Assembly (NCBI GenBank): GCA_903833215.1
Contig: CAILEM010000048.1
Location: 50,495-114,494, forward strand
Reading direction: 5' to 3'
DNA from: an uncultured Armatimonadota bacterium
GTDB lineage: Bacteria; Armatimonadota; Fimbriimonadia; Fimbriimonadales; Fimbriimonadaceae
DNA: 64,000 nucleotides
Below, piece after piece: positions 26,337-35,761 of the stretch. The translations under genes were made by a program, and so were the position numbers. Below the pieces are notes generated by a model. That model was not told the DNA's origin. It did no database searches and saw nothing but the letters and a program-made list of their open reading frames with translations. Each line of letters opens with the position of its first letter. The stretch's first letter is position 1.

Positions 26337-27293
26337 ATGTCGCCAAAACTTGGTTCAAAGGTGGGAGTCTTCCTTGCCATTTCCGGGATAGTGGGTTGCA
26401 CCGCACCGGCCAACCAACAATCTCGCGCGAAAGCAAAGGACCCAGCGTTGACACAGGCTCTGCTTTCTTGGGTGGGGAAGTCGATTGCTGATTTGCCAGT
26501 CGAAGAACTGAAGAAGTTTAAGAGCTACGTTGAGAAGAAACTGACAAACGACGATGGCGTTGAGCACTATTTCATCGGCCGATCTCTGATTTTTGAAAAT
26601 CACGGGAGTGACTATGTCTGGAAGTTTGACTCCGCCACCGAATCCCAATTTCTGGTTTTCTTGAATCCGCACACACTGGTTGTTCCGAGTTCAGAACATG
26701 CTTGGCTTTACATCGTGAACGCGGCTGGGGATCCGCTCGTGCAGTCCGATTTTGATACCGGATATCGCATGTGCTCTGCCGGTGCCAGATATTCAAATGT
26801 TGATTGGCTCAAGAACCCAGTTCTCATTCAGGAGATGCGTGTTGGGATGAACGGTGGCGGCCCTCGGAAAATATTCATCGCGTTCGACGGCAACCGACCG
26901 GCAGTCGTAAGGATTGAGGACGAGAAGGGTGCTATTAAGCCAATGCCGTATTTCGCACCAAATTGGGTCGTCGGGCCGAAATTCAGCCCTCCATCCGTCG
27001 GAGAACCGGACGGCGCTTTGACCGGGCATAACGAGGTGAAGTGTCTTGAGGCCCTGGTTTGGCTATGGGGTCGACACCAAAGAGCCTCTGCTAATCAACC
27101 AGATCATGCTCACGAAGAGTTGAGCGAAGAGCAGCGGTTTGCGGATTGTATGAAGTCTCCTGAAATTCGGGGCCACATCCGAAGTCTTCGAATGAGCACT
27201 CACTCCTACGTTGCTCAACTTGCGGAGATGATTGATGTTGATCATAACGGGGACAGCAACCTTCGCGAGTGGTTTCAGTTCCCACCCCCCTAA
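26337..27293 (+). CDS. Lipoprotein of unknown function with C-terminal EF-hand-like loop
   Basis: The 318-residue protein begins with a lipoprotein signal (VFLAISGIVGC, lipidated Cys21). The body is predicted mixed alpha/beta without a family I recognise. Near the end, MIDVDHNGDSNLREWF resembles a calcium-binding D-x-D-x-D-G loop (DVDHNGDSNLREW), but only one such loop is present. No neighbours in the same direction suggest a pathway. Start ATG 26337 gives a well-formed signal peptide. Confidence 0.6.
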   Translation: MSPKLGSKVGVFLAISGIVGCTAPANQQSRAKAKDPALTQALLSWVGKSIADLPVEELKKFKSYVEKKLTNDDGVEHYFIGRSLIFENHGSDYVWKFDSATESQFLVFLNPHTLVVPSSEHAWLYIVNAAGDPLVQSDFDTGYRMCSAGARYSNVDWLKNPVLIQEMRVGMNGGGPRKIFIAFDGNRPAVVRIEDEKGAIKPMPYFAPNWVVGPKFSPPSVGEPDGALTGHNEVKCLEALVWLWGRHQRASANQPDHAHEELSEEQRFADCMKSPEIRGHIRSLRMSTHSYVAQLAEMIDVDHNGDSNLREWFQFPPP

Positions 27294-27335
27294 GTACGCC
27301 ATAGAGTAAGACCGTCGCAGAGGGGGATAGATCGT

Positions 27336-27578
27336 CTATTGAGTGACAGGAGTGCCCGCGGTAGCATCCGCCTTTGACTTGGCGATGTGATCGGCTTGCC
27401 GCTGTGCACCACGGTTGCGGCTTTCCTCGAATTGCTTGCGAGCCTCAGGGGGCATTGGGCCGCCTGAAAAGTCCTTCTTCTCTTGCGCTGACGTGGGTTT
27501 GGGATTGTCTGAACTGCACCCCACGAGGCCCATCACCCCCAAGAATGCGACAATGGCAACTCGAAATGTTCTATTCAT
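27336..27578 (-). CDS. Small lipoprotein (cassette copy 2)
   Basis: ATG 27578 has a strong GGAGGA ribosome site 5 to 6 bases upstream. The 80-residue product starts MNRTFRVAIVAFLGVMGLVGC, a lipoprotein signal with lipidated Cys21. A charged helical part follows (MPPEARKQFEESRNRGAQRQ and DHIAKSKADA). It is downstream of a prepilin-like gene, as at 22561, though the sequence after the lipobox differs. It probably works with the prepilin product; the role is unknown. Confidence 0.65.
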   Translation of the reverse strand: MNRTFRVAIVAFLGVMGLVGCSSDNPKPTSAQEKKDFSGGPMPPEARKQFEESRNRGAQRQADHIAKSKADATAGTPVTQ

Positions 27579-27631
27579 GTGTCCTCCAGATTGGGATGTC
27601 AAGACTCCTTGGCATCCCAATCCCCCTTTCT

Positions 27632-28513
27632 TTATCGCTTTCCGTCCCACAGGTTGCTTTGTGGTGATTTCGATGGATCGGGGTTCGTGCTGGCTGGGAC
27701 CATAGACTTGGCATGTCCATCAACAAACACAAAGGTGGACTGGCCCGAGTAAGACGCACTCACGGCACCATTGATCCCGTATTCGAACATCAACGGATTG
27801 GTTCCGTGTGCCTTGTAGAGGGTTTGTTGGCCATTGGGGATTTGGTTTGGTCCCCATCCACTGTAGTCGAGGTGGTCGCCTCCAAGGACGCCTCCCATTG
27901 AGAACGCTGACAGATTTCCACCTTGGAAATTGAAGTCATTGTTGCTGTAAGCGCTGTTCCAAGCGACGATGTCGTCACCGTGCTTCTCAGCCAAAAGAAT
28001 CGTCGCGGCTGGCTGAGTGATGATTGTCTCATTGAGCTCAGCACTCATTAGCCAGCCATGACCCTGATTGCCAACCTGGTTACCCACACCCATCGGTCCA
28101 CGGAGGTCGAAGCCGCTCGACCAGTTGGGATCGCAGCACCAGTTGCCGTAGTACCCATTTGCAGCAAAGGAAACACCAACTCCTGCCCAAGCGCCAACAG
28201 ACGCAGTTTGGCCTGCTCGGGCGTCTGCCGAAGCGCCGAAAACACCAAGGCTCTTGGTATACGGCATGATTCTTTGCTGCCAAAGGTCTTCGCCTGTCCA
28301 GTTGGTGCCCTGAAACGCCATTGGGAATTCACCATCCGTGTCTCCCATGTACATGGTGATGGCGAGCCCGATTTGCTTTACGGAGCTCAAGGCGGCAGTC
28401 TTCTTAGCTGCCAATTTTGCCTGAGCGAATACCGGGAAGAGGATTGCCGCAAGGATTGCGATAATCGCGATAACGACTAGAAGTTCTATTAATGTGAATG
28501 CTTTACGTTGCAC
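27632..28513 (-). CDS. Prepilin-like secreted protein (DUF1559 type, cassette copy 2)
   Basis: The 293-residue protein begins [19 protein letters not shown] and shares with copy 1 the extension [20 protein letters not shown] and [19 protein letters not shown]. The C-terminal part ends with [18 protein letters not shown], the D-G-H-A-K motif also found in copy 1. The middle domain has diverged (many Gly/Trp/Asn residues). A palindrome 35 bases upstream suggests regulation, possibly by a LacI-type protein. A small lipoprotein gene follows 53 bases downstream. Confidence 0.85.
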   Translation of the reverse strand: MQRKAFTLIELLVVIAIIAILAAILFPVFAQAKLAAKKTAALSSVKQIGLAITMYMGDTDGEFPMAFQGTNWTGEDLWQQRIMPYTKSLGVFGASADARAGQTASVGAWAGVGVSFAANGYYGNWCCDPNWSSGFDLRGPMGVGNQVGNQGHGWLMSAELNETIITQPAATILLAEKHGDDIVAWNSAYSNNDFNFQGGNLSAFSMGGVLGGDHLDYSGWGPNQIPNGQQTLYKAHGTNPLMFEYGINGAVSASYSGQSTFVFVDGHAKSMVPASTNPDPSKSPQSNLWDGKR

Positions 28514-28547
28514 TGAGGTCCACCTCGACTCATCGATGCTGGTTGAT

Positions 28548-28561
28548 AGTGTATTTACACT
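28548..28561. promoter_or_regulatory. Perfect palindrome, candidate operator of prepilin cassette 2
   Basis: AGTGTATTTACACT is a perfect 14-bp palindrome (AGTGTA-TT-TACACT) starting 35 bases upstream of the prepilin gene. Its GTGTA/TACAC half-sites resemble those before the LacI gene at 24795. Confidence 0.5.
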
Positions 28562-28867
28562 TACTAACCTTTCATATTTTTAGACTTGGTGGAGGGGCCA
28601 TTGTTCTGCCTGGGTCTTCGCGAAAGAGTGCAAATTGCAGAATGTCTGTTTGACCTCGATTGCCTTTCGGAGAAATGCAACCGGGGTTGCCGCAACAAAA
28701 ATAAAGGGGACACCCTGTACAGCAACGCCGAAGATCGGCAGTCAAACAACTGAGGTTGAAGAATTCACCGTTCGAACTGCAGAACCTCAGTTGATGTAGC
28801 TCATGCCTCGTTCGCAGTCGCTTTCTCGTAGATCACCGAGTATCATTTCATTTCAATCGGGCCTGGT
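28562..28867. other. Intergenic region between two minus-strand transcripts
   Basis: No gene is supported here. The stretch separates the 3' end of the putative hydrolase gene from the palindrome of the prepilin promoter and should contain that promoter. I see no strong hairpin terminator. Confidence 0.4.
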
Positions 28868-30985
28868 TTAGAATCGAACTCTCACTGCCTGCGGCTTGGG
28901 TTGATTGGCGAACCGTAGCCATAGCAAGTGGTTTTTCTCGTCGTAGGATGTATCTGGTATCGGTTGTCCAGCCAGCAAAACTTCCTTCGGCTTGGTTGGA
29001 ACTCGGAGCAAAATCACGCAGGGGGTATCGGCGATTCCGTCGATCGATGCTTCCCAAACCGTGGAATCGGATCTGGTTTGATTGACTCGACCGGCGGCGG
29101 CGAGAAGACGACCTTTGAATTTCTGCAAATCGATGAGGAAATGCCGCGAACCGGGAGATAGCTGCTGATGATCCGATACCTTAAGCTCTGGGTCGAACAA
29201 GTCGACAAACTTACCGGCAAGAGCCACCGGAGGCAAGCTTGTTTCATCCAGGCCAGCAGCGACGACGTAAGGCCCGCGGCGAAGCACCAACGCGCTCTTT
29301 TCGACCCACTTGAAGTCGGGAAGGTTCTTTCGAATTTGGCTGGCTAGCCAATCGGATCCTTTTGAGTCGTGTGAGATGGCAGTTGGACTATGCTTGAGAA
29401 ACACGACCTTTCCTCGGCCGACCGAGTTGAGTTCTTGGCTCGGGTTCCTTGGCAATCCAAGCTTCTCAAAGAGATGCTCACGTGGAGTCGAGTACTTCAT
29501 TCCATCGCTGTTCCACCATTCACGGACTTTGAGGAACGGATCCTGGTCGGCGTCAACAAACACAAGATTGCCACCTGAACGAACCCAAGCGGCGATAGCA
29601 TCGTGGACATCTGGCGTGAGTGGCTTCATCCCCTCGTAGCTCATCAAGATCAGCTTGAGGCTGTCGAGATAGTGAGGAATCGTGACATTCTCGAGTTGCA
29701 CGGGTTGAACGGGCATTCCGCGTTTTACGAGTGGCAGCGCGAGACCATAAATGTGTCCCATGTCGCTGTCGCTCTCGCTTGGACCGCCTCGCTGGAACAT
29801 GAGCGAGTCACTGGCGAACACAGCAATACCTGAGGAACCGGACTCCCACTTGACCGCCTTCTGATTCATGTCCTTCAGCGAATTGATGACCACTTGAAGT
29901 TCGGTTGCATAAGATGCGGGAATTGGAACGTGGACTTTAGGGTCCGCTTCGGATGGATAGGTACCGTTGAAGATCCTCTCCGGCCAAGGCATCACTTCGT
30001 ATTGCGAAACTTCTGGCTGAAGAAGCGACGCGATGAGGGTTGCGTGGTAGTTACGTCGATAGTCGCCCCAATCGTGATCAGGGTTATCCTCGATTGGGTC
30101 GGCCAGATACCAGACACTTCGACCGGTCGAACGGACCAAGTTCTGCATCGAACCGTATTCCAGGAAAGCCGTTTCGAAGGTTCGTTCTTTCTTCTGGCCC
30201 TGGTAGAAGTTTGGTGTGCGAGACGTGCCTGTCCAAACTTGAGCGATATAACCGTCGCAGCCGTTTAGCCTCGTGAGGCTCGATTCGGGGCTGACGATAT
30301 TCCAGTGCGCATAGTTAAGCAGGCTATGCGTGGGGACGTAGCATCGCACGTGAGTGCCGTGTGACTTGTTCCAATCTTGGATGGAGTCAAAGACTTGCTG
30401 AAGGGCTCTCCTGTAGAGGTAGTACATCAGCTTGGCGGAGCGCCACCTTGCATCGGGCGAACTCGCTGGGTCTCTCCACTCTTCGTGGTAGAACTCTTTC
30501 CACTCGTTCTTGAACCCGGCACCGTACCCGCCAAAAGTCCAGAATTCAGGCTCTTCAAGGTGGACAGCTTCGACACCAGCTTCGAGAGCCCGGTGAACTC
30601 CGACGGCTAAGAACTTTCCGTAGTCCTTGCCAGGGGACATGTAATAAACATCCCCACCATGCCCAACCTTCTCGCCATTGCTGCGTGTCTGAGCCTCACC
30701 TTCATGGTTGATGCCATCCCAGCGTCCGTAGTAGTAGTCCTGATATTCTCCCCACGCAACACCGGTCATCAAATGGATGCGATAACCTTTGTCGCGCCAC
30801 CCTTTGATGCGATCGGGCATCGACTTATCGATGCCATAGACAATGGCCACATCGGCCCCAATGTTAATTCGGTCCTTGTATGGGCTGCCGGTTTGGAAAA
30901 CGGTTCGTTCTTGAGCTTGCTTGCTGTCGATCTTGTTGTCCGCGGATGTTGAGGTGCTGAGGAATAGCAAAAGCGCCGATATCAT
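28868..30985 (-). CDS. Putative secreted glycoside hydrolase-like protein with GATase-like domain
   Basis: The 705-residue protein has an N-terminal signal peptide (MISALLLFLSTSTSA). Residues 30-370 look like a TIM barrel: YRIHLMTGVAWGEYQDYYYG, then VEAVHLEEPEFWTFGG (a Glu-Glu pair at a strand end, a plausible catalytic site), then VRCYVPTHSLLNYAHW. Residues 430-560 look like a class I glutamine-amidotransferase-type Rossmann domain (LILMSYEGMKPLTPDVHDAI, then GGNLVFVDADQ), as in some beta-galactosidase-like enzymes. A beta-rich C-terminal domain follows. I do not recognise a numbered GH family. It lies beside GH106-type and GH5 genes, so carbohydrate breakdown is the best guess. Confidence 0.55.
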   Translation of the reverse strand: MISALLLFLSTSTSADNKIDSKQAQERTVFQTGSPYKDRINIGADVAIVYGIDKSMPDRIKGWRDKGYRIHLMTGVAWGEYQDYYYGRWDGINHEGEAQTRSNGEKVGHGGDVYYMSPGKDYGKFLAVGVHRALEAGVEAVHLEEPEFWTFGGYGAGFKNEWKEFYHEEWRDPASSPDARWRSAKLMYYLYRRALQQVFDSIQDWNKSHGTHVRCYVPTHSLLNYAHWNIVSPESSLTRLNGCDGYIAQVWTGTSRTPNFYQGQKKERTFETAFLEYGSMQNLVRSTGRSVWYLADPIEDNPDHDWGDYRRNYHATLIASLLQPEVSQYEVMPWPERIFNGTYPSEADPKVHVPIPASYATELQVVINSLKDMNQKAVKWESGSSGIAVFASDSLMFQRGGPSESDSDMGHIYGLALPLVKRGMPVQPVQLENVTIPHYLDSLKLILMSYEGMKPLTPDVHDAIAAWVRSGGNLVFVDADQDPFLKVREWWNSDGMKYSTPREHLFEKLGLPRNPSQELNSVGRGKVVFLKHSPTAISHDSKGSDWLASQIRKNLPDFKWVEKSALVLRRGPYVVAAGLDETSLPPVALAGKFVDLFDPELKVSDHQQLSPGSRHFLIDLQKFKGRLLAAAGRVNQTRSDSTVWEASIDGIADTPCVILLRVPTKPKEVLLAGQPIPDTSYDEKNHLLWLRFANQPKPQAVRVRF

Positions 30986-30995
30986 TAAGTTGTCC

Positions 30996-31017
30996 TTACG
31001 GCTAGATTCTGCCGTAA
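30996..31017. promoter_or_regulatory. Inverted repeat upstream of the putative hydrolase gene
   Basis: TTACGGC (30996-31002) and GCCGTAA (31011-31017) form a perfect 7-bp inverted repeat with an 8-base spacer, 11-32 bases before the hydrolase start. It could be an operator or a 5' leader hairpin. It differs from the GTGTA palindromes elsewhere. Confidence 0.35.
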
Positions 31018-31161
31018 TCGTAGCGAGATGCCGCCAAAGAAATATCCAGCGGTATCAAGATTCCCGTCGAGCTAGTCGTCCGGGGATCATTTATCGGTTG
31101 CCAGAAGGATTTTCTGATCTAGCCGCCTCTGGCCGTGACAGGCTTGAATTCCCTTTCAGCA

Positions 31162-31605
31162 TCAAGTATCTGTCGTAGCGATTGTCTCGATTCCAAATGG
31201 TTTGTACCGGACAAAGTCACGCTGATCAAGAGTCAGGATAGCTGACACTCCATGACATAATGCTGCGGCAACGTGGTTGGCATCATGAACCTGAACGCCA
31301 CGTACACTGAGTTCGCTAACGATCCTCTGCCACTCGGCAGATATTCCGGGGATGTCGTCCCACAAGGTGACTGCACTGTCAACTACTGACAACATTCGAA
31401 GAGCCTCGTTTGGGTCTGCTCCGAGACCATTGACTGTAGCGGGTCGCGTTGCTACAGCCCACAGTTCCCTCCTGGCTTGAGGAGTGTGCCCAACCTCGTG
31501 GCCATCCTTTAGCAGCCTGTTGATAGTGCTTCTGCAGCGGAGATGTTCCGAATCATTGGGATTTGCAAATCGAAGTAGAACATTGGTGTCGACAGCGATG
31601 CGCAA
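31162..31605 (-). CDS. PIN-domain ribonuclease toxin (VapC-like)
   Basis: The 147-residue protein has PIN-domain hallmarks: D6 in AVDTNVLLRF, a Glu in ARRELWAV, an Asp in VQVHDANHVAAAL and an Asp in ILTLDQRDFVRY. These acidic residues bind Mg2+ for RNA cleavage. The start lies 2 bases from the end of the antitoxin-like gene, the usual toxin-antitoxin arrangement. VapC-type toxins cleave tRNA or rRNA when the antitoxin is degraded; the target is not predictable. The pair sits between carbohydrate enzyme genes, suggesting an inserted module. Confidence 0.8.
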   Translation of the reverse strand: MRIAVDTNVLLRFANPNDSEHLRCRSTINRLLKDGHEVGHTPQARRELWAVATRPATVNGLGADPNEALRMLSVVDSAVTLWDDIPGISAEWQRIVSELSVRGVQVHDANHVAAALCHGVSAILTLDQRDFVRYKPFGIETIATTDT

Positions 31606-31606
31606 T

Positions 31607-31852
31607 CTACGAAACCTCGTACAAAGAACCGAGGTCTAGTCTGTCGTTCGGCAAGCTTTTAAGCTTTCCCAAGAGTGGCTCTCCCATCCTTATCGATGCC
31701 AAAATCCTGGGATCCAAAGACTCATGTTGAACGTCGTGCTCGGCCAGCCAGACAACGTATGCCTCTATCGACAGTCCCATACCCGCTGCACGCAGTTGTA
31801 GCGCGGCTTCAAGCGCAGGCTCCAATTCAACGGTAATGCTCACTTCACCCAT
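31607..31852 (-). CDS. Antitoxin partner of the PIN toxin
   Basis: The 81-residue protein starts MGEVSITVELEPALEAALQL, continuing RAAGMGLSIEAYVVWL, a beta strand followed by two helices as in ribbon-helix-helix antitoxins. The C-terminal 35 residues carry several acidic and hydrophobic residues that could wrap the toxin. It immediately precedes the PIN gene. Its identity rests mainly on context and size. Confidence 0.65.
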   Translation of the reverse strand: MGEVSITVELEPALEAALQLRAAGMGLSIEAYVVWLAEHDVQHESLDPRILASIRMGEPLLGKLKSLPNDRLDLGSLYEVS

Positions 31853-31946
31853 ATCCTACGCCAACTCTTTTCCGATTGGAATGCGCGAGCCATAAATAGG
31901 TTTGAAAGTATGAATGAATAGAGTTGCACCACATTCGGACCCAGGT

Positions 31947-34900
31947 TTACCACCGCATTCGAGTGCTTGAGACAGCAGTAAGACGCACCGGGCCGATGAG
32001 ACCGGATGGTAGGAGCGCGTCATCCTTATGCCACAGCTTCCAAGAGGTGAACGTGAACCGTCCGGAAGGACTGGACTTGCCTTGTTCAACCCACTTTGGC
32101 CATGTCTTCAACGTCCCGTTGTCGTTGCGGTCTCCGTCCTCGGGCAGCAGCTCATCTCCAATCATTCGATTTGGCCAGAGATTCGTGACTTTGATTTCGA
32201 GTCGATTCGTGCCTACGCGTAGGAAACCAGTCACGTCAAGCTTATAGGGCGCCCGCCATACCAAGCCAAGGTCGTGGCCGTTTAGCTTCACGCGAGCGGT
32301 GACTTCCACTTGCCCCAGATCGAGAATCTGTCGATCACTCTTTCTCAGGAATGAGCTGCTGACGTTGAGATCCTGGTGATAAGTAGCTGTGCCAGAGAAA
32401 ACCTTTATGCCCGGATCTTTGCTCTCGCTCCAGGATTGAAGCTTGAAAAAGCGGGTATGCATTGGCGCGCCAGCACCTGGCGTAAAGTCAACCGTCCAAG
32501 GACGCTGAAGACCTACTGACATTGAAGGCTTAACGGTAGCGATCAGGGTGCGGCCTGATCGGGTCTTGGCGGTATAGACACCAACTCGCTCGGATTCGAG
32601 CCTGAGGGATCCGTCTTTCCCAGCTTTGATTCGAGCGCTAGGTGCTTCGTCGCCCGACCCAAAGAAGGTGATCGTCTCTGGATCTGTCCCCTGCGTGGTC
32701 AACGTTTTGCCCGCGATAATGTATTTCATACGAAGGGTTTTGACGATGTTGACTGCCGGGTCCCCTTCGGCAGCGAGGTCTGCGACACGAAGCTCGGTTT
32801 GTTTTCGGTCGACCAGCTTCTGAAGTTGTTTGGAAACATCCTTGGTCCTACTGGTATCTCCCGCAGGTCCCCATAGGGCGCTGATGACTTTGATCTTGGG
32901 TGGCACAGCATGCCGAAATACAGGAGTGCCCTGATGGGTGAGGTTCACTACGGGGTCGGATATCCCGGCTTTGGGTCGAAACACGACGAATACAGAGTCA
33001 TGGGATCCTAGGGAAAGCGGAATCGTTGTGCGCGACCCTGAGGCCCAATAGGAAGGAGCCGGTTCGATGGCTCCAGTCTCGGGGTTCCACAATTCGGGTT
33101 GTCTACCCGTAATTCGGAAACGACAAGTTGCGTTTGCATGGGTTCGTTTGGGGTTGCAGACGAAATACACATCCGCGTCGCCAATCCTGCGGTGCATCGC
33201 ACTCACACTGCCGTTGGATTCAAAATCTGGTGCGATTCCTTGGCTAGCCAACAGTTCTTCAACTGGCTGTTCGGAGTGGATCTTGTGACTTTTCCAAAGC
33301 TCTTGGGCGAAGTTCTTAACATGACTGTCTGCGTCGGGATAGCCAACAAGACTGGGGGAGGCGGTCGGTTTCGGACCGACGATCAAAGCTCCAGCGTTAG
33401 CCATTACTCGTAGCTTTCGCAACAAGGCCGGCGTCATGGTCGAGACCGGTGGGAGGACAAGGGCCTGGTAGGTCATCCCGCTTGGGAAAACGATTCGGCC
33501 GTTCTTTACGGTGGCAAGGCGGAGGATCGCATCCGGTGAACATCCGTCAACGCTATACCTACCACGTCTGGCTTCGACAGGGGCAATGAAACTACTTGGG
33601 GCACCTTCGGGAGCGAGATACAAAAGGTCGACGATCGGTTGCCCCTGTTGGAGCAAGTATTGGCACCTTGCCAAATAGGTATGCCAAGGTTGAGAGTCGT
33701 TCCACCACGTCTGAGTGCGCTCATAGTGCAACCCCCAGGGGCCCATCGACATGCCTGGCTTCACGTTCAGCCAAGGCTGCATTGCGTATCGGTGGAATAC
33801 AAATCGATTGACACCACGAGAGAATTCCCAGTCGCCCAGACCTTTGAGGTCGCGGGGAGAATACAACCACTTCTCCCAGTCACTCGATGTGAACGATTCG
33901 GCTCCTAAAACGGGTTTGCCGTAAACATGGGCGGCGGAAGCCATTTCAAAAACATATGGCTCGGAGTGAGATTCCGGATCCGGCATACCACCTGGCGAAG
34001 TCCAGAATTCGCTCATCGGCTCGTCAGATCGACCGACGTAGGCGAGATCGTCGACGCACACATCTCCGTAACCTTCGATCGAGAGTCCGATTCCATGCTG
34101 CCTGGCCAACTTTTGCATATGACCCGCATAGTTGTGAATCACCAGATCTGAAATCGTTTGGCGCATGTCCCATAGGAACCGCTCGGATACATCGAGGCTG
34201 GACACGACCTTGCCAGATAAAACCGGAAGGTAGGTCATCAGGTCGTAATTGCGACGGTTTCGGAACTCCTCGCGAAACTTCTCGGTCCAGTTCTGAGATC
34301 CGTTTTCCCAACTATCGATGTGGGTTCGAACCAGCGTCTTGCCGACGTAAGGTCGATTCTCGGCCACCAGTTTGGCAATGAATCCGTTAAAGGCAGCTTC
34401 CGCACCCTCTTTGCTAAGCTTGTCGCACTCCAGTCCGCGGCCCGATAGTGGGGAAGGGGCGTTGACGGCGCCGGTAGATGTGTAGCCAAAGCGCATGACT
34501 GTCCAATGTCCTGCTGGTGCTTTCCACTGAATCTGGTCGTGGTCTAGCTTTCCGGTGTGCAGAATTGAGATCTTTGATGGCTTGATAATCGAATCCGTCG
34601 GAGCGATCACAGCGGCCCTTGGCCCGAATTCTTGACGAACGGCGCCTGATTTGCCGGCAATATCGGGAATCCGATAGGAACCAGGGGTTGGAAATGCGAC
34701 GACGGCAATATCTCGGTAGAAGCCAGCGACTGTGGTTGGCTGTTCAAGGTGGATCAAGTACGGATTGTCGACCTGAGTCTCGGTCCACACAACCTTCTTC
34801 ATCGACTTGTCGGGAGTGATCCACGGGCCACCGCTTCCATCCCAACCGGCGTCGTCGTTCATGTTCACTTCAATCCCGAGTCGCTTGGATTCCGACATGA

Positions 34901-35183
34901 CGAACTGGAAGAGCTTTCGCCATTCGGGTCCTGCGAACGGAACCTTGCCGACCGGTGTCCCCTGGTCGGTTTCCATGATCAGCACGCCACCGATCCCGAC
35001 CTTTTTCATCGCTTCCAGGTCAGCCGTGATGCCTTTGCGGGTGACGTTACTGTTCAGCCAGAACCAGTAGACCCACGGTCTCGCCGAGTCGGGTGGATGC
35101 ACAAATCCCTTCGAGAGATCAGGACCGTTTGCCGCCGCGAAGGAGGTCAACAGTGCAAGCGCCATGGCAGAGCCGATTTTCAT
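31947..35183 (-). CDS. Secreted alpha-L-rhamnosidase-like glycoside hydrolase (GH106 type)
   Basis: From ATG 35183 the protein has about 1078 residues with signal peptide MKIGSAMALALLTSFAAA. The N-terminal region DLSKGFVHPPDSARPWVYWF and NVTRKGITADLEAMKKVGIG is the hallmark opening of GH106 and related rhamnosidases. It is followed by a barrel segment (SIEGYGDVCVDDLAYVGRSD, MPDPESHSEPYVFEMASAAH) and C-terminal beta-sandwich domains with a jelly-roll end (VKLNGHDLGLVWRAPYKLDV). Such enzymes release L-rhamnose from plant or microbial polysaccharides outside the cytoplasm. A nearby GH5 and a putative hydrolase suggest one degradative set. The start was chosen for the signal peptide; no strong ribosome site is visible. 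Confidence 0.85.
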   Translation of the reverse strand: MKIGSAMALALLTSFAAANGPDLSKGFVHPPDSARPWVYWFWLNSNVTRKGITADLEAMKKVGIGGVLIMETDQGTPVGKVPFAGPEWRKLFQFVMSESKRLGIEVNMNDDAGWDGSGGPWITPDKSMKKVVWTETQVDNPYLIHLEQPTTVAGFYRDIAVVAFPTPGSYRIPDIAGKSGAVRQEFGPRAAVIAPTDSIIKPSKISILHTGKLDHDQIQWKAPAGHWTVMRFGYTSTGAVNAPSPLSGRGLECDKLSKEGAEAAFNGFIAKLVAENRPYVGKTLVRTHIDSWENGSQNWTEKFREEFRNRRNYDLMTYLPVLSGKVVSSLDVSERFLWDMRQTISDLVIHNYAGHMQKLARQHGIGLSIEGYGDVCVDDLAYVGRSDEPMSEFWTSPGGMPDPESHSEPYVFEMASAAHVYGKPVLGAESFTSSDWEKWLYSPRDLKGLGDWEFSRGVNRFVFHRYAMQPWLNVKPGMSMGPWGLHYERTQTWWNDSQPWHTYLARCQYLLQQGQPIVDLLYLAPEGAPSSFIAPVEARRGRYSVDGCSPDAILRLATVKNGRIVFPSGMTYQALVLPPVSTMTPALLRKLRVMANAGALIVGPKPTASPSLVGYPDADSHVKNFAQELWKSHKIHSEQPVEELLASQGIAPDFESNGSVSAMHRRIGDADVYFVCNPKRTHANATCRFRITGRQPELWNPETGAIEPAPSYWASGSRTTIPLSLGSHDSVFVVFRPKAGISDPVVNLTHQGTPVFRHAVPPKIKVISALWGPAGDTSRTKDVSKQLQKLVDRKQTELRVADLAAEGDPAVNIVKTLRMKYIIAGKTLTTQGTDPETITFFGSGDEAPSARIKAGKDGSLRLESERVGVYTAKTRSGRTLIATVKPSMSVGLQRPWTVDFTPGAGAPMHTRFFKLQSWSESKDPGIKVFSGTATYHQDLNVSSSFLRKSDRQILDLGQVEVTARVKLNGHDLGLVWRAPYKLDVTGFLRVGTNRLEIKVTNLWPNRMIGDELLPEDGDRNDNGTLKTWPKWVEQGKSSPSGRFTFTSWKLWHKDDALLPSGLIGPVRLTAVSSTRMRW

Positions 35184-35301
35184 TCCAGGCTCATTACACC
35201 CCTGGAAATAGATCAAGGCTCCAAATCAGATGAGGTCAAATCTAATGACGCTGGGGACAATGGTTTGTCAGGGTTTGCACGAATTCGTTTACTATGACTT
35301 C

Positions 35302-35649
35302 GTGAAGAGCGTGACGATCTCACACTCTGAGGCAGTTCTAGAGGGGCTGCAAGAAAAAGCCAGAGCGGACAAGAGATCGCTTGATCAGTGGTTGCGCGGG
35401 GCAGTTTGGCATTTAGTTCCCACTCTCTTCTCTGCGAGACAGGACTGCGACTCCTGCAAAAGCGATCACTCCTGCGATGAGTGCGACCCAGCCCAATCCA
35501 GAATCCATAGCACTTGCCGGAAGCATGACAAAGCCTATCAGGTTGAACGCAGCAACGGCAAAACATGCCATCCCAAAGATAGACAGGGGGCATCCTCCTA
35601 TTTGGACGGGCAACTGGGACTTGTTCATGGGGTCCTATCGACATGTTAA
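35302..35649 (+). pseudogene. Possible remnant of a small antitoxin-like gene
   Basis: From GTG 35302 the frame reads VKSVTISHSEAVLEGLQEKA and RADKRSLDQWLRGAV, resembling the start of a ribbon-helix-helix protein. It then turns into low-quality sequence that is the reverse complement of a more convincing membrane-protein gene. A decayed antitoxin is possible, and chance cannot be excluded. Confidence 0.2.
35413..35628 (-). CDS. Small membrane protein (71 residues)
   Basis: The frame from ATG 35628 encodes MNKSQLPVQIGGCPLSIFGM, then two hydrophobic helices (ACFAVAAFNLIGFVMLPA and LGWVALIAGVIAFAGVAVL) and a charged end SRREESGN. ATAGGA lies about 6 bases upstream. The clean two-helix hairpin supports a real protein. 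No family is recognised and the neighbours give no hint. Confidence 0.55.
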   Translation of the reverse strand: MNKSQLPVQIGGCPLSIFGMACFAVAAFNLIGFVMLPASAMDSGLGWVALIAGVIAFAGVAVLSRREESGN

Positions 35650-35761
35650 CGCAGACGTCTAGCTTATTTGACCAAACACTTCGTCGAATACTCCTCTCTC
35701 TCCGATGATGGCTGAGTTAGCCATCGTGATTAATCGTTTCACCGAACTAGAATAGAAGGTA

